DNA of 64,000 bases from Lantana camara (lineage: Eukaryota > Streptophyta > Magnoliopsida > Lamiales > Verbenaceae): assembly GCA_037501455.1 (NCBI GenBank), contig CM074857.1:101031501-101095500 (forward strand). Direction: 5' to 3'. The notes beneath the pieces were generated by a model that was not told where the DNA came from, searched no databases, and saw only the letters and a list, made by a program, of their open reading frames with translations. The position numbers and the translations under genes were made by a program. Of the stretch, positions 1 through 12,499 are shown one piece after another (the stretch's first letter is position 1; each line of letters begins with the position of its first letter).

Positions 1-294
1 CATTGGTCCCTCAATGAATCATTTACATTTGTAAGTTTCACTTGCATTTTTTCCTGTTGAGATCAAATTAATACACCCAGAAACCAACAGACATTAGTAT
101 ATGAATGCATTAATTCAACACGTGAAGTTTTTCCATCACGAATTGAGTCCAAATATTGCATAAATCTAACCCTTCAAATACATGAAGTCTGCCTTCTAAA
201 GACGGTGAAAAACAACAAAAAGAAAACTGTGCAGCCGCATACGAGATAAGAGATTAAAATTCGTGATAAAAGTATCTAAGCAGAGAAAATATAC

Positions 295-2247
295 CTTAGT
301 AATATTGACATCAAACCACTATATCCCAAGAAGGCTTGGAAAGCTGAACCAATTATTATAGCCCCCTGTAGCTCTTTCATTATGTGCTTGAAATTCTGCA
401 TTTGGAACACTCCTTTTTTTAAGTACATGACAAAATGCCGTAGAGTGGAAATATTGAAGTTCCAGAATATGATCAAAATGGCTACAAAATGTTCACACAT
501 ACAAAATGCTAGGACAAACTTTCAACAAATCAATTACCATTTTACGAAGCCCAGGCACTTCTATTCTGGGACAAAGTTGTCAGATAATCATATAAACTTT
601 ATCTGTTGTTATCAATGGATGAAACTGAGTCTAGTTAAGTTATTACCGTATGGATGATAACAAGAGTTTTCTATTTGAGGACAATGGTGTACTTAGTGTT
701 TCAACATCTTCAGTTTTCATCCCAAGCATAAAAGTTTACCCCATTTTTTATTTGGGAAAATGAAGCATCATATCATATCAAATTTGTCCAGTCTAAATCA
801 TTGGATGAAAGATTCAACATGGCATCACTAGCTGAACATAACAATATAAGATTCGTTAAATACAGATAAAACGCTCTCCTTGGGCAATATCTCTATTAAC
901 TATAAACAAAAATATTTTCCTCCACATTAGCATCAGACTGCAATGAAGTAAATTGAATTGAGATCCTAGGACATGCACTATATAAGAGTTGCTAATTCTA
1001 GCAGGATTACATAGGGGACAAAAAAGGAAAAAAACAAAAATAAAACCAGATAAGTTAAAACCCCTCAACTAATTATCAGATTTGAAAAGTAACAGTTCAT
1101 CAATGCTCAACATGAGAATCCCATGGGATGTCAACACGTACAATTTGTTGGCACATTTAACAAGAAATAGAATCAAACAAGAGTTGATACATACATTTCC
1201 ATTAAGCCCCAAGAATTCAGGAGAGTTGATAATTGCAAGTGCAGGCGCAAGATAAACAAAGGAAGGACCCTGTATTAGGGGCAGTCTTGACCCAAATGAC
1301 GTGTGCAGAAGAGTCGTCACTCCTGACACGAAGAGCACAGTGGAAACCACATTTGCTGTATCTTCCTACATTGTTTGATCACAAAAAGTTCAACTACAGT
1401 TACAAAGTTCAAAACAATAAGCGAAAGCTTTTTGCGAGATTAAATGTGAATGCTTACATAGGTGCCACCCATTGCTGGTACTATCACGAGCGGGATTAGT
1501 ATCAAAGAACCCAAAATGGAAAGAAAATGTTGAAGCCCATAGAGTCCAATGGGAACTGAAAACCAACAGAGAGCAGCAACTATTAATATCTCAACATTCT
1601 CCCAATATCATAAATGCAACAGGCAAGAAAACGCCAAGTCACTATACAAACAAACAGCAACTATCAAAGCTATCCACCTCAAATTCTGATGCCAAAAGTA
1701 ACAAACGGAAATGGAGGAGAAGCTCACCAAGGCCAGGAGTATCTCTCAACTCATACTTCATGTGAGCATGCCTCGAAACAAACCCATCATCATCCAACAC
1801 CGACTGTGGAAGCACATCCGCCGCTGCAGCCTCCTCATTCTTCGCCGCCCTCCGACTCCCCTCCCCCGCAGCCGCCTGCCCATTCGCCGGCAAATTCTTC
1901 CCCCCATCTGAGTCCCTCCGCTTCCTCACCGGCGGCGTTTGCTCCTCCTCCTTCTCTTTCTCCTTCGCCCTATCTCTCCCACCCACAGCCTCCCCATTCG
2001 AACTCGGCCTCGGACGCCCCACTTCAAGGTCCACGTTAGCATCCCCCTGCTTCGGCCTAACCTGCGCCTGCGCCTGCGGCGGGGGTAAAGCCGTAATTTG
2101 GCCGGAATCACTAGCGTTGGTCTCGCCGGAGAATTTAGGGCGGAAACCGGTGCGTTTAGCCCAAGACGACGGCGGCATTGCCGCTGAATCGGGCGCCGGC
2201 GGCCATGGACCGGGCCGAGGCTTCTTGCTGGGGTCAGAGCTCGCCAT
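295..2247 (-). CDS. NAT12: Nucleobase-ascorbate transporter, NAT12-like, 5' part (gene continues off the left edge)
   Basis: This is the first part of a plant NAT/NCS2 membrane transporter of the NAT12 type. I read four exons on the minus strand: 2247-1728, 1555-1458, 1365-1195 and 395-295. All introns have GT..AG borders and the joins keep frame, giving about 296 residues. The protein starts MASSDPSKKPRPGPWPP and has a long, charged, proline-rich N-terminal region of about 170 residues before RDTPGL, as in Arabidopsis NAT12. The transmembrane part then begins with VPIGLYGLQHFLSILGS, IVPAMGGTYED, TTLLHTSFGSRLPLIQG, LAPALAIINSPEFLGLNGN and FKHIMKELQGAIIIGSAFQ. The NAT signature motif and later helices lie beyond position 1. 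Members move purines, uracil or ascorbate across membranes; the substrate of this type is not established. The next exon is not recognisable in 1-294. I see no stop or frameshift in the visible part. Confidence 0.93.
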
Positions 2248-2470
2248 TAAACTTGAGCTCCAACACTAGAAATGCATAGCTAACGCAAGTACGAGAATGT
2301 ATTAATAGACAGTGGAAATCTGAAGCCTGAAATGGAATGTGGGAGCAGATCTAAGGTAAATACTGTCTTCTTAGGGTTTTAAGAGGTTGTAGAGAGAGAA
2401 AGAGTGTGAGGAAAAAAGATCTCTGTCTACTGTGTGGGAGTGAGTGAGAGAGAAAGTTACGACAAAACCA
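2248..2470 (-). promoter_or_regulatory. 5' leader and pyrimidine-rich core promoter region of the NAT12-like gene
   Basis: Read on the minus strand, the bases upstream of the start codon contain a long CT-rich tract (plus-strand GA repeats at about 2389-2460), typical of plant leaders and Y-patch promoters. I see no convincing TATA box close by, so the transcription start cannot be fixed. Confidence 0.4.
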
Positions 2471-3547
2471 GACAACTATAAGAAGAAAAAGCAGCATTAG
2501 CAGACGCCCAAACCGCGTTTAAATTTTCTTAATAACGTTATGGCTTCGAAATTCGAATTTCATAAACACAATTTTCTATATCCTTACACGGCACGATATC
2601 CATACGGACTCAACGATATATATATTATACGATACGAATACGGTGATATTGAATTTTTTATATGATAAATATTGAACATGGTATCAAACACAATATTTAC
2701 TATCCTTAACTAAATATTAAGAGTTGAAATCTAAATTCTATAAGAATGATTTTAAAATTTTGACTAGTTATTCAACCTTTTAGTTTCTGAAATTTCATGG
2801 GGAAAATTAATTATTATAATTGGTGATTCATGTTGTATCTAGAATAAGCATATAGGTAGAGTATTATGTTATCGATTTTTAACTAAATATTAAGCGGACG
2901 AATTTAGTTTTTATACAAGTAATTTTAAATTTTTTGACCGAGTAATATATCCTTTTTGATATATGTAATTTGTCGAAATAATTAGTTACTGTAGTGGATT
3001 GTACATGTTTTATATATTTATATATGTCATTTTCTCACGCCATATTTTCATTTTCTTTCTTCACTTTTCCCCTCTTTTTCAGATAGCTTTATCTAAAAGA
3101 AAAAAAAAAATTTAAACAAAACCAAAGAAAGAAAATAACTTTTAAGAAATTGTTTTTTAATTTTTCTCCTCCTTTTCATGTTATGGTCCACAAACTTTAT
3201 AAAATTAATTATTTTTTGTTTTTTCCTATGGAATTTTTATATTCATCAAAATAAATATTGAATAGTAATTAGTATCTTAAAAAATTCCATGCACGATGGA
3301 TTATAATCCTAATCCATAATGAAAAATAATCTCAGAAAGTCAAATAAAATGGGATTATGATGATCCTATTGGTGGCCCAGTAAGCACGACTAATAATGGC
3401 CAAACTAATGATGGCCTGCAGGATTGGGCCCAATATGGATTAACCATATCCATATTATTTCAATTTATTAGAATTTGAGTTAATAATTATATTATTTTTT
3501 TTTTTTTTTTTTTTGATTATATTATTTTTATATTAAAACAATATATA

Positions 3548-3590
<43 letters not shown>
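2471..3590. other. Intergenic AT-rich DNA
   Basis: No gene is visible. It holds a worn copy of the short 'cacggacac..gtgtccg' MITE family near 2575-2660, two similar segments beginning 'ctaaatattaag' near 2708 and 2881, a T run of about 24 near 3491-3514, and an AT/GT microsatellite at about 3541-3590. Confidence 0.6.
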
Positions 3591-3593
<3 letters not shown>

Positions 3594-3696
3594 GGGGTTG
3601 GTCAAGTGGTTTGAGGGTTCTTTCTCGAAGACAATGACCTTGGTTCGAATCCCTTTGACCACTTGGAGAGTGTGTGTATTAAATATATATATATAT
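3591..3696 (+). mobile_element. tRNA-derived SINE
   Basis: The segment has the two internal RNA polymerase III promoter boxes of a tRNA gene: an A box TGGTCAAGTGG at 3599-3609 and a B box GGTTCGAATCC at 3642-3652, about 33 bp apart. The B box is a perfect consensus. No acceptor stem pairs the two ends, so it is not a working tRNA gene. The 3' side ends in GT- and TA-rich simple sequence, as in plant SINEs. It sits directly after an AT microsatellite, which hides any target duplication. Confidence 0.7.
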
Positions 3697-4501
3697 GAAT
3701 TAATTTTCTCAGTGGTCAAAATTATGTTTTGTTTTGTCGTGGGAATATTGCTATTATCCACATTCCACAAAATGATGGGTCAAAAGTGTTATTTTAAATT
3801 CCTAATAAAAACAATCAATCAATTATTATTTATTATTATTGGAATTTTATTTTTTTTCAAAATTAGTAGTAGTGGAGCTAGCTGGATATGAATGGCAAAA
3901 TAAACAGGGCCCATTGTAGAAAGCAATATCCCTTTTGGCTACAAACAAGAAAAATGAGAATACTTGAGTGGAGCCCCAAATTACATTAATAAAATTGAAA
4001 AAAAATAACAATAGTTTGTGTTAGTATGGACTATAGAGGAATTGGTCAAGATTAGTAGTCATCTAACAATAATATAAATCATCAAAATTGTGTAAATTTG
4101 GATATTCTACGCTATATTAGTTTAATTAGAATTAGAGGATCCACGTTTGAATAAGTGAAAATTTTGAAAACTCAATTACTTGTAGTAGGAATGACTTTAT
4201 ATTTATGTAGTACGATCAGATTTGAACCAAATAAATATGGTATATAATAAAAGATTCAATAATAATTGAGAAACAATTAGATGGGAAAAAAGAGAACAAC
4301 CTAATTTTAAATATAAAGTAATTTTAAATTTTATAACCGACCTCCTATGATGCTCGAAAACGAACAAATAATAAGAATATAACGATACAATATTTTTTTA
4401 AAAATTTCAGGTACTGTGATAAGTGTACAATATTATGTCCGGTATAAATTTCTGACACGATATAATATGAAAATAATAATATTTTTATAAACGTTCGTAT
4501 A
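3697..4501. other. Intergenic AT-rich DNA
   Basis: I see no gene, RNA or element with definable ends here. Confidence 0.6.
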
Positions 4502-4510
4502 TTAAAATAA

Positions 4511-4793
4511 GGGTTAATCTTTCTTTGCACCCCAACCTTTGGGATGCATTGCACTTTGATACCCAACCTTTGTAACGTTGCACTTTAGTACCCAACCTTT
4601 GAATTTTATGCACTTTTAGTACCCCGACCAATGAGAAAATGCCACGTGGTACCAACCATTGGGATACACGTCTGCACTTGGGTACTAAAGTGCAACAAAA
4701 TTCAAAGGTTGGGTACTAAAGTGCAACATTTCAAAGGTTGGGTACCAAAGTCCAACGCACCCCAAAGGTTGGGGTGCAAAGAAAGATTTACCC
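4511..4793. mobile_element. Mutator-type foldback MITE, 283 bp
   Basis: The whole element is an inverted repeat: the left arm starts GGGTTAATCTTTCTTTGC and the right arm ends with its near complement. Both arms carry the phrase 'ccaacctttg' or its complement several times. It is flanked by a perfect 9-bp duplication, TTAAAATAA, at 4502-4510 and 4794-4802. A 9-bp duplication with long inverted ends points to the Mutator superfamily. It has no coding capacity. Confidence 0.88.
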
Positions 4794-4802
4794 TTAAAAT
4801 AA

Positions 4803-5837
4803 TTGTATTGACGACCCTTGTCCAACGAATACGTTAAATTTAGGGAAAGAATAAACAGCTAGGAAGGGGTCATTTTGGTTTGCTTGTGACATAGGTGGAC
4901 ATTTGGATTAGATGTTACACTTTATTGATAAGCAATGTTGATGTTACTTTTGTAGCACATGTTTATGTGCAGAAACATAGACTTCTAAAGCCATTTTTGT
5001 TCTTGCCAAAACTCATCATACCTACAGCTTGTAAAGGGACTACGACAAAGTCTTTTTAGATCAACCAAAACTAAAGTAATTTCGTTGCATATAAGAGGAA
5101 AAACATCTTAAGATTACTTGCATTTTACGAAGCTGTTAAGCTCAAAGTTCGATCTAATTACGAAAGCAATCTTGTATTGAAAAATGCATCAAGGCGCTTG
5201 ATTTTTTTCCAAAAATTTAAATACGAACTATTTGATTAAACTAACATATATTTGAACGGTAAATTCTATTTTATGCATGTTGGCTCTTTATCCATGCATT
5301 TTAATTAATAGTACTCTTTTGTCCAAAGTGCCTATATAGTGGTCACGTAGCAATGGTCTTAATGCAAAATAGGGTTGACACTTTATGGTTAACAGGGAAG
5401 TATGTTCTGAATTCTTTGATTTGACGTCAATGAACTTTCATTCCAGCTTGGCCTTCGCTAACGGGTAATGGTGTCACATCCCATCATTCAATTATTATAT
5501 AAATATATGATATAATGTATCATGTTTAGTTAACATAACTAACCTTATACTTTGATACAAATACAATTAGTTGGATAATTCTCTCAAAAAATTTCACTAA
5601 TCATACAATATTAAACTCGTTATTATATTGATTTGGCTGAGTCAAATTCAAAAAAAAAAAAATATTCTTTTTTTGTCCTAAATGAATGCAAAGACCTACG
5701 TAGAGGTCATTAATAACTAATTCGATCCTATCATCTATAGGAGTGCTATCCTAAATAATCATCCGATACTCAATCGGTTGCCCCATTCTCGCCGATTTGT
5801 CAGCGCTTATGTTGCGCTCTCCTTTTAGTGGGCTTCT
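4803..5837. other. Intergenic DNA without recognisable features
   Basis: Both strands lack a plausible gene. A somewhat GC-richer stretch near 5690-5830 is not recognised. Confidence 0.55.
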
Positions 5838-5985
5838 CTGATGCACAAATACTTTTAAAAATATAATTTTACGGTGTCGTGTTTTATCCGTGTTCGATAC
5901 TTCTTACGAGGAAAAAAAAAAAGAATCGTATCGTCGTATATATATTTTGTCGTGTCCGTAACCATGTTATCATAGGCTTTAATTA
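5838..5985. mobile_element. Worn copy of the 'GATGCACGGACAC' MITE family
   Basis: It begins 'gatgcacaaatac', contains 'gtgtcgtgtt' and 'cgtatcgtcgtat' and ends 'gtgtccgtaacc..atcatagg'. It matches the better copy at 23974-24148 in the order of its parts. No clear target duplication is left. Confidence 0.5.
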
Positions 5986-6082
5986 CCCAACTTATTAATT
6001 CACAATAAAAGCCCATTGGGCTGTGATAATTCAAATTTGGGACAGGCCTAATTCAAAATCGTACTATATACGGGCTAGTAGG

Positions 6083-6260
6083 GTTGTCAACGGGTCGGAC
6101 TCGGATCGGATTTGAACATTCCGTATCCGAGTCCGATAATAAAATCCAAAATTTGAGCCCGAGTACGAATACTATAGGATTCGAATTCGTTCAGGTCATA
6201 TTCGAACTCTAATGGATCGGATGATCTGATGTGATAATCCGACCCGGTAAGAATGTGGAG
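6083..6260. mobile_element. Partial hAT-type MITE (one end only)
   Basis: The segment starts 'tagggttgtcaacgggtcgg' and continues with 'ggatcgga' and 'cgagtccg' phrases. This matches the end of the 'tagggctgtcaa' hAT-type MITEs at 24705 and 43151. The opposite end is missing. Confidence 0.5.
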
Positions 6261-6341
6261 GAGAAATGAATCGGAGGGGAAGAAGAGAAATTAACTCAGA
6301 AATAACTATATTTTCAAAATGAGATTCTGCAAATTGAAGGG

Positions 6342-7164
6342 TAGGGGTGAACAAAAAAACCCGAACTGAACCGAACCAAGACTAACTGACCAAACCGAGG
6401 GGTTCGGTTTCGGTTTCGGTTATTGATTTTTTGAAACTTCGGTTTCGGTAAAAACTGAACATACACCTTTTAGTTTAAAATATTTTGATTTTTATGCCTA
6501 GTTTTTCACACTTTTATAATTATTCCCAAATTTACATTCACACTCAATTTCACCTTTCACTTCCACACAGACGTTTTGAAGCCAAGCCCTAGGTTCCAGT
6601 TTTCACTTTTCTTTTCAGCCACGAAGACAAGAGGCCGCCATCTCCCACCAAGGTCCAAGACGACGACGACGCTAACACCACAATCGGTTAGCCCTGGTTT
6701 AGATGTCGTCGCCGCCTCTACTGCCCGAAGCACCCAATTTTCCGATAAGCCCTCTTCTAGCCTTCCCTTTCTTTTCTAATTTTCTTTTGAAATCTACGAG
6801 GATTTGTGGGATTTATTAGATGAAGTTTCAAACCTTTGATTTGTTGATGAAGATCTTTTTTTTTCCCCTTGAATTTGTGCAGAACTTTTCCAAGTTTCTT
6901 GATTCGTTGATTTGTAAAACTTTGGTTTGATGACTTGTTTATGTTGTAAAACTATTTTGCCGTTTTAGATTTCTTTTTTTTTTTTTTTTGGTTTTTAGTT
7001 TTTCAGCCTTTTCTTTTTCTTTTTTTTTTCCCTAACATGAGTTCGGTTTTTACGATAAATAATTAAAATCGAGGCTCATCGGTTCAATAAAATCAAAAAT
7101 CGAAAATCCGGTTAACCGAACCGATTTATCGAATTTTCGATTTTTAACCGAATGAACACCCCTA
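6342..7164. mobile_element. hAT-type non-autonomous element, 823 bp
   Basis: The ends are inverted: TAGGGGTGAAC at the left, GAACACCCCTA at the right. Both subterminal parts carry 'ccgaacc/ggttcgg' repeats. A perfect 8-bp duplication TTGAAGGG (6334-6341 and 7165-7172) marks hAT-style integration. The middle (about 6560-6780) is richer in GC and has a short open frame preceded by CT-rich sequence. It resembles the leader and first exon of a plant gene, possibly captured, but I do not recognise the product. Confidence 0.85.
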
Positions 7165-8286
7165 TTGAAGGGTATTGATATTTATCCTTCATGGTTAATG
7201 CTCAATACCTTTTATACTGTGACACCCTGTCTGCTCATACGTACAGGTTTGTACAACGTGTGAGTTTATTTTCGTATTTGTATTTAATTCCATATTTAAT
7301 TGATGCATTTATATGAATTATATTTCCTTATTCTATTTCTTAGATGAATATTTGAATTATTTGATAAGAATTTGCTCTATTTGAACTTATGATATGAATT
7401 CTTATGGTTTGTGAAATTTGCGAATTATGAATTTGAATCCCGAGCATGCTAATTTCGTGTATTACATGATATATATGATTTTAGGACTTAATTATATGTT
7501 TTTAACTCGATTTGGACTTGTTTGAACTTGTGCTGACTCAATTGAACTTTTGTTTAAACTTTTGGGCCATTTTGCAAAGATGACCACCCTTGAGTCTTTT
7601 ATTCGTAACTTGAGCTGGGGAACTCGGATTCAAGTTTCATCTTCGTTGTTGGACTCGAATCGACGATTCGGACCCAATGGAACAAGTCTTGTAATTTTTT
7701 GATGCCGTTTCAACCCCCGACGATGTAGATTTCAACCACCCGTACTATCTCTCTCTCCCATTTTTCTACTGAGATTCGAACCTATCATCCCAATAAGGAA
7801 GGAAGAGAAGCAACAAAGCCAAACCTCCATTTTTTTTTTGTCCCTTTTGAGCTAAAGACTATCTATTTCTTGCTCCAACCTTAGAGGTGAGTTAAGATTC
7901 TCAATCTCCTTGTTCTTGTGATCATTTTGCTCTACATGAATCATGTTTTATGTTAGAGATTCCTTGGATATGGCTTTCTTCATGAATAGTCAGGGATTGT
8001 AAGAGATCTTGAAGAATATGTTTATCTCCTACTTGTTTGGAGTTTGGAGGCTTATATGTTGATCTATAAGGCTCATTTATTGCATATCTTTAGTCCTATT
8101 TAATGATGGTTAAAGTGTTGTTGAGTTTCCATTAATATGCATATGAGTTTATGGAAGAAATTGGTTGAAACTTGCTTCTTTGATATCTTCTTTGCGGCTA
8201 TGCAGCATGTGTGCGTATGAGGCTATCTTTTTTGCTTCTTTGATATCTTCTTTGAGTTGCCATGTGTGCGTATGATTTTGTGGTTT

Positions 8287-9077
8287 TGATGTGGCACGAA
8301 ATAACTGTGCCACGTGGCAGGTGCTCCATGGGCCGTGTGGACCCCCTGCCACCTCAGTCAATCGAGAAGTCGCCACATGGACACCTATGGCGCGCTTCAC
8401 AATTCGGATCGAGTTGTCAACCCCGACATCCAAGGTTCACTTAAGACCTGGGAGTGCGGGTCAAACTGATTCCCATCGATCTCGATCCTAGATCGATTCG
8501 AGCTTAGCCCCTACTCACAGAGGGTCAAGGCTAGACCCTAAAGGTCGACGCCCTACGTCACCAGACATCAAGATGCCTTAAAGCATCTTTGTCAGGACAC
8601 GTGCTGCTCTCTCATTCCCCAAGACGAGAGTACTATGGCGCATTCAATGCCATACTGTACTTGTCTATACTGAATGAGGAAAGAAAGTACACTCGACCCC
8701 AGCCTGTCCGGCCCTGGCGTCCGACCAACAGGTCGATCATCTGCGACGCAATTAATGCATGATCGCGGTACATGCACAACTGTGTTAATTACCCAAAACT
8801 ATAAATACACCATCCTTGCACAGTAGTTAGTAAGCTTTTAAGATCACTTATTTCGCATTCCTTGCATTTATTTCTCTCACTATAGACCCCAATACTGACT
8901 TGAGCGTCGGAGAGCCAAACTTGGGCAAAACCTCAAGTCCTCGAAGTTGGCCTTCTAGCTTACGTGTGCTAGTGTCTTCAGATGGATAAAGAACCCACGT
9001 ATACAAATTATTGACTGATTGAACCAAACCTGCCATCCAGTTCGACAACTCGGATCGACCGGATTTGAGCCAGATCA
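8287..9077 (+). repeat. 5' LTR of the nested Tat-like gypsy element
   Basis: It matches 20986-21731 along its length with scattered substitutions. It holds a likely TATA box (CTATAAATAC) near 8800. It ends GATCA just before the primer-binding site, like the LTRs of the intact Tat element at 49403. Confidence 0.8.
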
Positions 9078-9157
9078 GTTTGGCGCCGTCTGTGGGAAAA
9101 CCTTTCTTCCTTTCTATCGATCTAGATAAAAACTTTAGCACCCCTTTTATCCGCAAC

Positions 9158-10073
9158 TAGGGATGCAAACAAGCCGAGCTGAGTCTTGGTATTTTTTTAT
9201 AGGTTCGGGCTCCGCCTCGCCCTTAGAAAAACTGGCTCGGGCTTGGCTCGCAGTGAGGTTCGGGCGAGCCGAGCCGAGCTGAGCCGAGCCAACGAGTCAG
9301 TAAAAAACCCTCAAATACCTTTACTTTGGCCAGATTTTGGATCTATATTTTTACATAGATCCAAATCAAAACAAATCCAGATCTGAGATTTTTATGTACA
9401 ACAAAACAGAAACCAAAATAAACAAGGAATCAGATGATATTTTTACATAAACCAGAAAAAAAAAATGAAAAAAAGAGAGAGATGCATCGGACAAAAATTT
9501 GGGAAAAACATAAAATTAAAAGTCTCAATGTTTGGAAACTCTTTGTTCGACGGGTCACCACTTGAAGATGCAGTAGGAGTAGCGGCAACCTGGAGCATAC
9601 AAAATTGATTTCCCCAGATCTGGAGATACAAAATTGAATTTCCAAATCTGGAGTCTTCTCTCAAGGTTTTGTTATGGTATCTGAAGAATATCCTGGATCC
9701 AGGAAGAAATCTAGGAAGGAAGATGATGGCTTCGCTGAGGCGGAACTCTTGAGGAAGCGTGGTGGTGGGAGGTGGTGCGAGACGACAGGAGAGAGGAGGT
9801 GGCACGAGATGCTAGGGCGGTGGACGGTGGCGTGAGAAGCGAGAGAGGGAGGTGGAGGTGACTGGCAGCGTGGTGGCAAGGTGGTGGCTCTGGCAGCAGG
9901 CTTGGCGGCGGACTAGCAAGGGTTTTGTCCTTTGGGTTGCTGGAAGCCTGGAACGAAAAAGGGAGAAATGAATTAGGTTTCTTTTCTTTTCTTTTAAGGT
10001 TGTTTATGTATGTATATATATAATTATACAACGTTAATTATATATATATATATACAAGTCACTGATACAGAGA

Positions 10074-10105
<32 letters not shown>

Positions 10106-10345
10106 ATATAATTATTAATTATTAATATATATGTATATATATATTGTATATAATTATTAATATATATATATATTATTTTTTAATTATACCTCAGCTCGCA
10201 AGCCAGCTCGCGAACAACGAGCTGAGAAGCATAGGGTTCGGGCTTGAGTTCGAACCCTCACGAACTGAGCCTTAGTTCGGCTCGCCACTCCCGAACCCCA
10301 AGCGCGAGCTTTTGTCGAGCCAATTAGTTAAGCTCGCGAGCTGGC
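9158..10345. mobile_element. 'AGCCGAGC'-type DNA repeat, right end cut off
   Basis: It starts TAGGGATGCAAACAAGCCGA and both ends are rich in 'gagccgag' and 'agctcg' phrases in opposite orientation, like non-autonomous hAT elements. Its right end is interrupted at 10346 by an LTR fragment, so no target duplication can be checked. The interior has a minus-strand stretch (about 9430-9990) with gene-like composition but no recognisable product, then long AT microsatellites at about 10010-10170. Confidence 0.55.
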
Positions 10346-10781
10346 TGTTGGAAACGGAATCAGAAAAGCAGCGGAAATTTAAAAAACTTTCCAACAAAAG
10401 GATCTTGGACTCACAATCGTGTATCTAAATTCGTAGATATTAGAAACTTACTTTTCAATAATCTTTCTTGAAGCGTTTCAAGCCACCCAAGAACGCTCTT
10501 CTCGCAGCTTGATCCCCTCTCCTTGGTAAAGCTCGAATCTTCAAACTTCTAACTTGAAGCTCTCTAGAGATAGTCCACCAACTTGACTACAATCTAACTA
10601 GTAAGGATGCTAGTTCTCTAGTTAGTGTTTAGGCTTAACCTAGGGTTTTGTTTATCTTGGAGAAAGGATGGTGTTCAACACATGAACCAAAAGAATTGCC
10701 AATTACCCTCTAAGGGGAGCTCGAGCTCCCCTATATATAGGAAAGGGGAGGGACGGCCGATCCTAGTCCTTATGGACTAAG
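10346..10781 (-). repeat. Fragment of the 1.9-kb LTR family, reversed
   Basis: TGTTGGAAACGGAATCAG at the start is the complement of the 3' end of the solo LTR at 46936-48883. The match continues through the 'gaagcgtttcaagccaccc' and 'cctagggttt' parts for about 430 bp. It is cut at 10781 by the next LTR. Confidence 0.8.
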
Positions 10782-12499
10782 TGTGACACCCCGACTTTCA
10801 GACCGTATAGGTATGACGTATGTGCGTGATTTATATTATTTAAATTCATATTCTTTATTCTTTTAATTCTTATTTTAAATATTTCTTATGAATTCTATAT
10901 GATTATGAATGCTAATTGTTAAGATTTGATTCGTTGATGCTTGATTTGATTTCGGAATTTCTCGTTGTTTGAATATGTTGGAGAATTACGTGTTATGAAC
11001 TTTGATTATGCTCGTTATATGTTTTCGAATTTATTTGTTGAGCTTTTGAATTAATTGTTCTTTCGGAACCTAAAGGAGGTTAAAACGCTTTTAGCGCACC
11101 TTGGGTTCCAATGTGTGTATTTTGAGCTCGGGAATTCGGATTTGAATTCCGTCACCACCATTGAACTCGTTTCGACGATTCGGGTTCGATGGACTAAGCC
11201 TCATAACCTTTTAAGCTCATTTGGTAATCCGAAATCCGACCGGAAACTTACCTCGCTCTTATATGACTACCTTTCACCTATTTGTATTTTAGTCCCTCAA
11301 TTCTTGACATATTACCTTCAACCTTGGCCCCACACTCCATCAAAACTCAGCATATCCATCTCTCTCACTCTCATTATCGGTACAAGCAAGGAAAAAGGAG
11401 AGAAAGTGCAGCAACTTGGAGCAAAACCCTTCAACCCGTCACTATTCACACCAAGGAGAATTTGAGCTCTAATCTCCCTTTTCTTCCAACTTCTTCAAGA
11501 GGTAAGTTAGTATTTGATATGTACATGATATTATGAGTATTTTGAGCTATTGAATCCATGCTTTGAGCTAGGTTTGATGTATTTATGGAGCTTGGCATGT
11601 ACATTAAGGGTTTGATGATCTCATGCAATTCTTGGAGTTAAGCTTTGATTTGAAGATATGTATATGATCCCATATGACTCTAATTTGATTATATGATTCC
11701 TCTTTTGAATATGGATGAGTGTGGTGAGAGTTGCCATTGATGAAATTCAAATTCTTGCATAAGAATTTTTGTGATATATGATGATTCTTGAGTTTTTGTG
11801 ATGATTGGATGATTATATGAGGATTATGAAGTGATTTGCTATGATTTGCATGAGTTTTGTGGCTTGGGATGTTGGCTTGTTGTTGCTGCGTGCTTGCTCT
11901 GCTCCTTGCCCTGTTTGGCTATGAAACACTGTTGCTGCTGTTATTTTTTTTCGAAGACGAAGGGCCAACACGGCCGTATCAGCTTTGTGCACGTTTTGGA
12001 TACGGCCGTGTCAGCCTCTCGACTTGGGGCAAATTATTTTTATAAAATCGGACACGGCCGTGTCCATTTTGTACTAAAACCCAACACGACCATGTCAGCC
12101 TCTCGAATTAAGCTCCTGAATTAATTTTAATCGGATACGGTCGTGTCCATTTTGAACTAAAACCCAACACGGTCGTGTCATTTGAAAATATGGCGGCGGC
12201 AATTGCTCGTTTTATCGCTTCGTTGTTTTTCTTTGTGTTTTCTTTCTTCGTTATGACTCGTATGTAATGTTAGATTATTATATTACGCGTTATGTTCTTT
12301 ATTTTGAACTTATGACCTTATTTAATATGAATGGCATAGATACAAATTGGTAAGATTTATTTGGTATGTTTATGCATTTCATTTACATTCTTTGCATTCC
12401 TAAGCATTGTCGAGCGTCTATTTGGTTCATATTTGAGTCTAAGTATCGGGTCTTATTTTTTTTTGTGTTTCAGAGCCTCTTCCGGTCGCGCAAGAGCCC

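Noticed and set aside
1614..2039. Plus-strand proline/serine-rich frame
   Set aside because: It is the shadow of exon 1 of the NAT12-like gene on the other strand.
3591..3665. A tRNA gene
   Set aside because: The two promoter boxes fit, but the ends do not pair as an acceptor stem and no anticodon arm is evident, so a SINE is the better reading.
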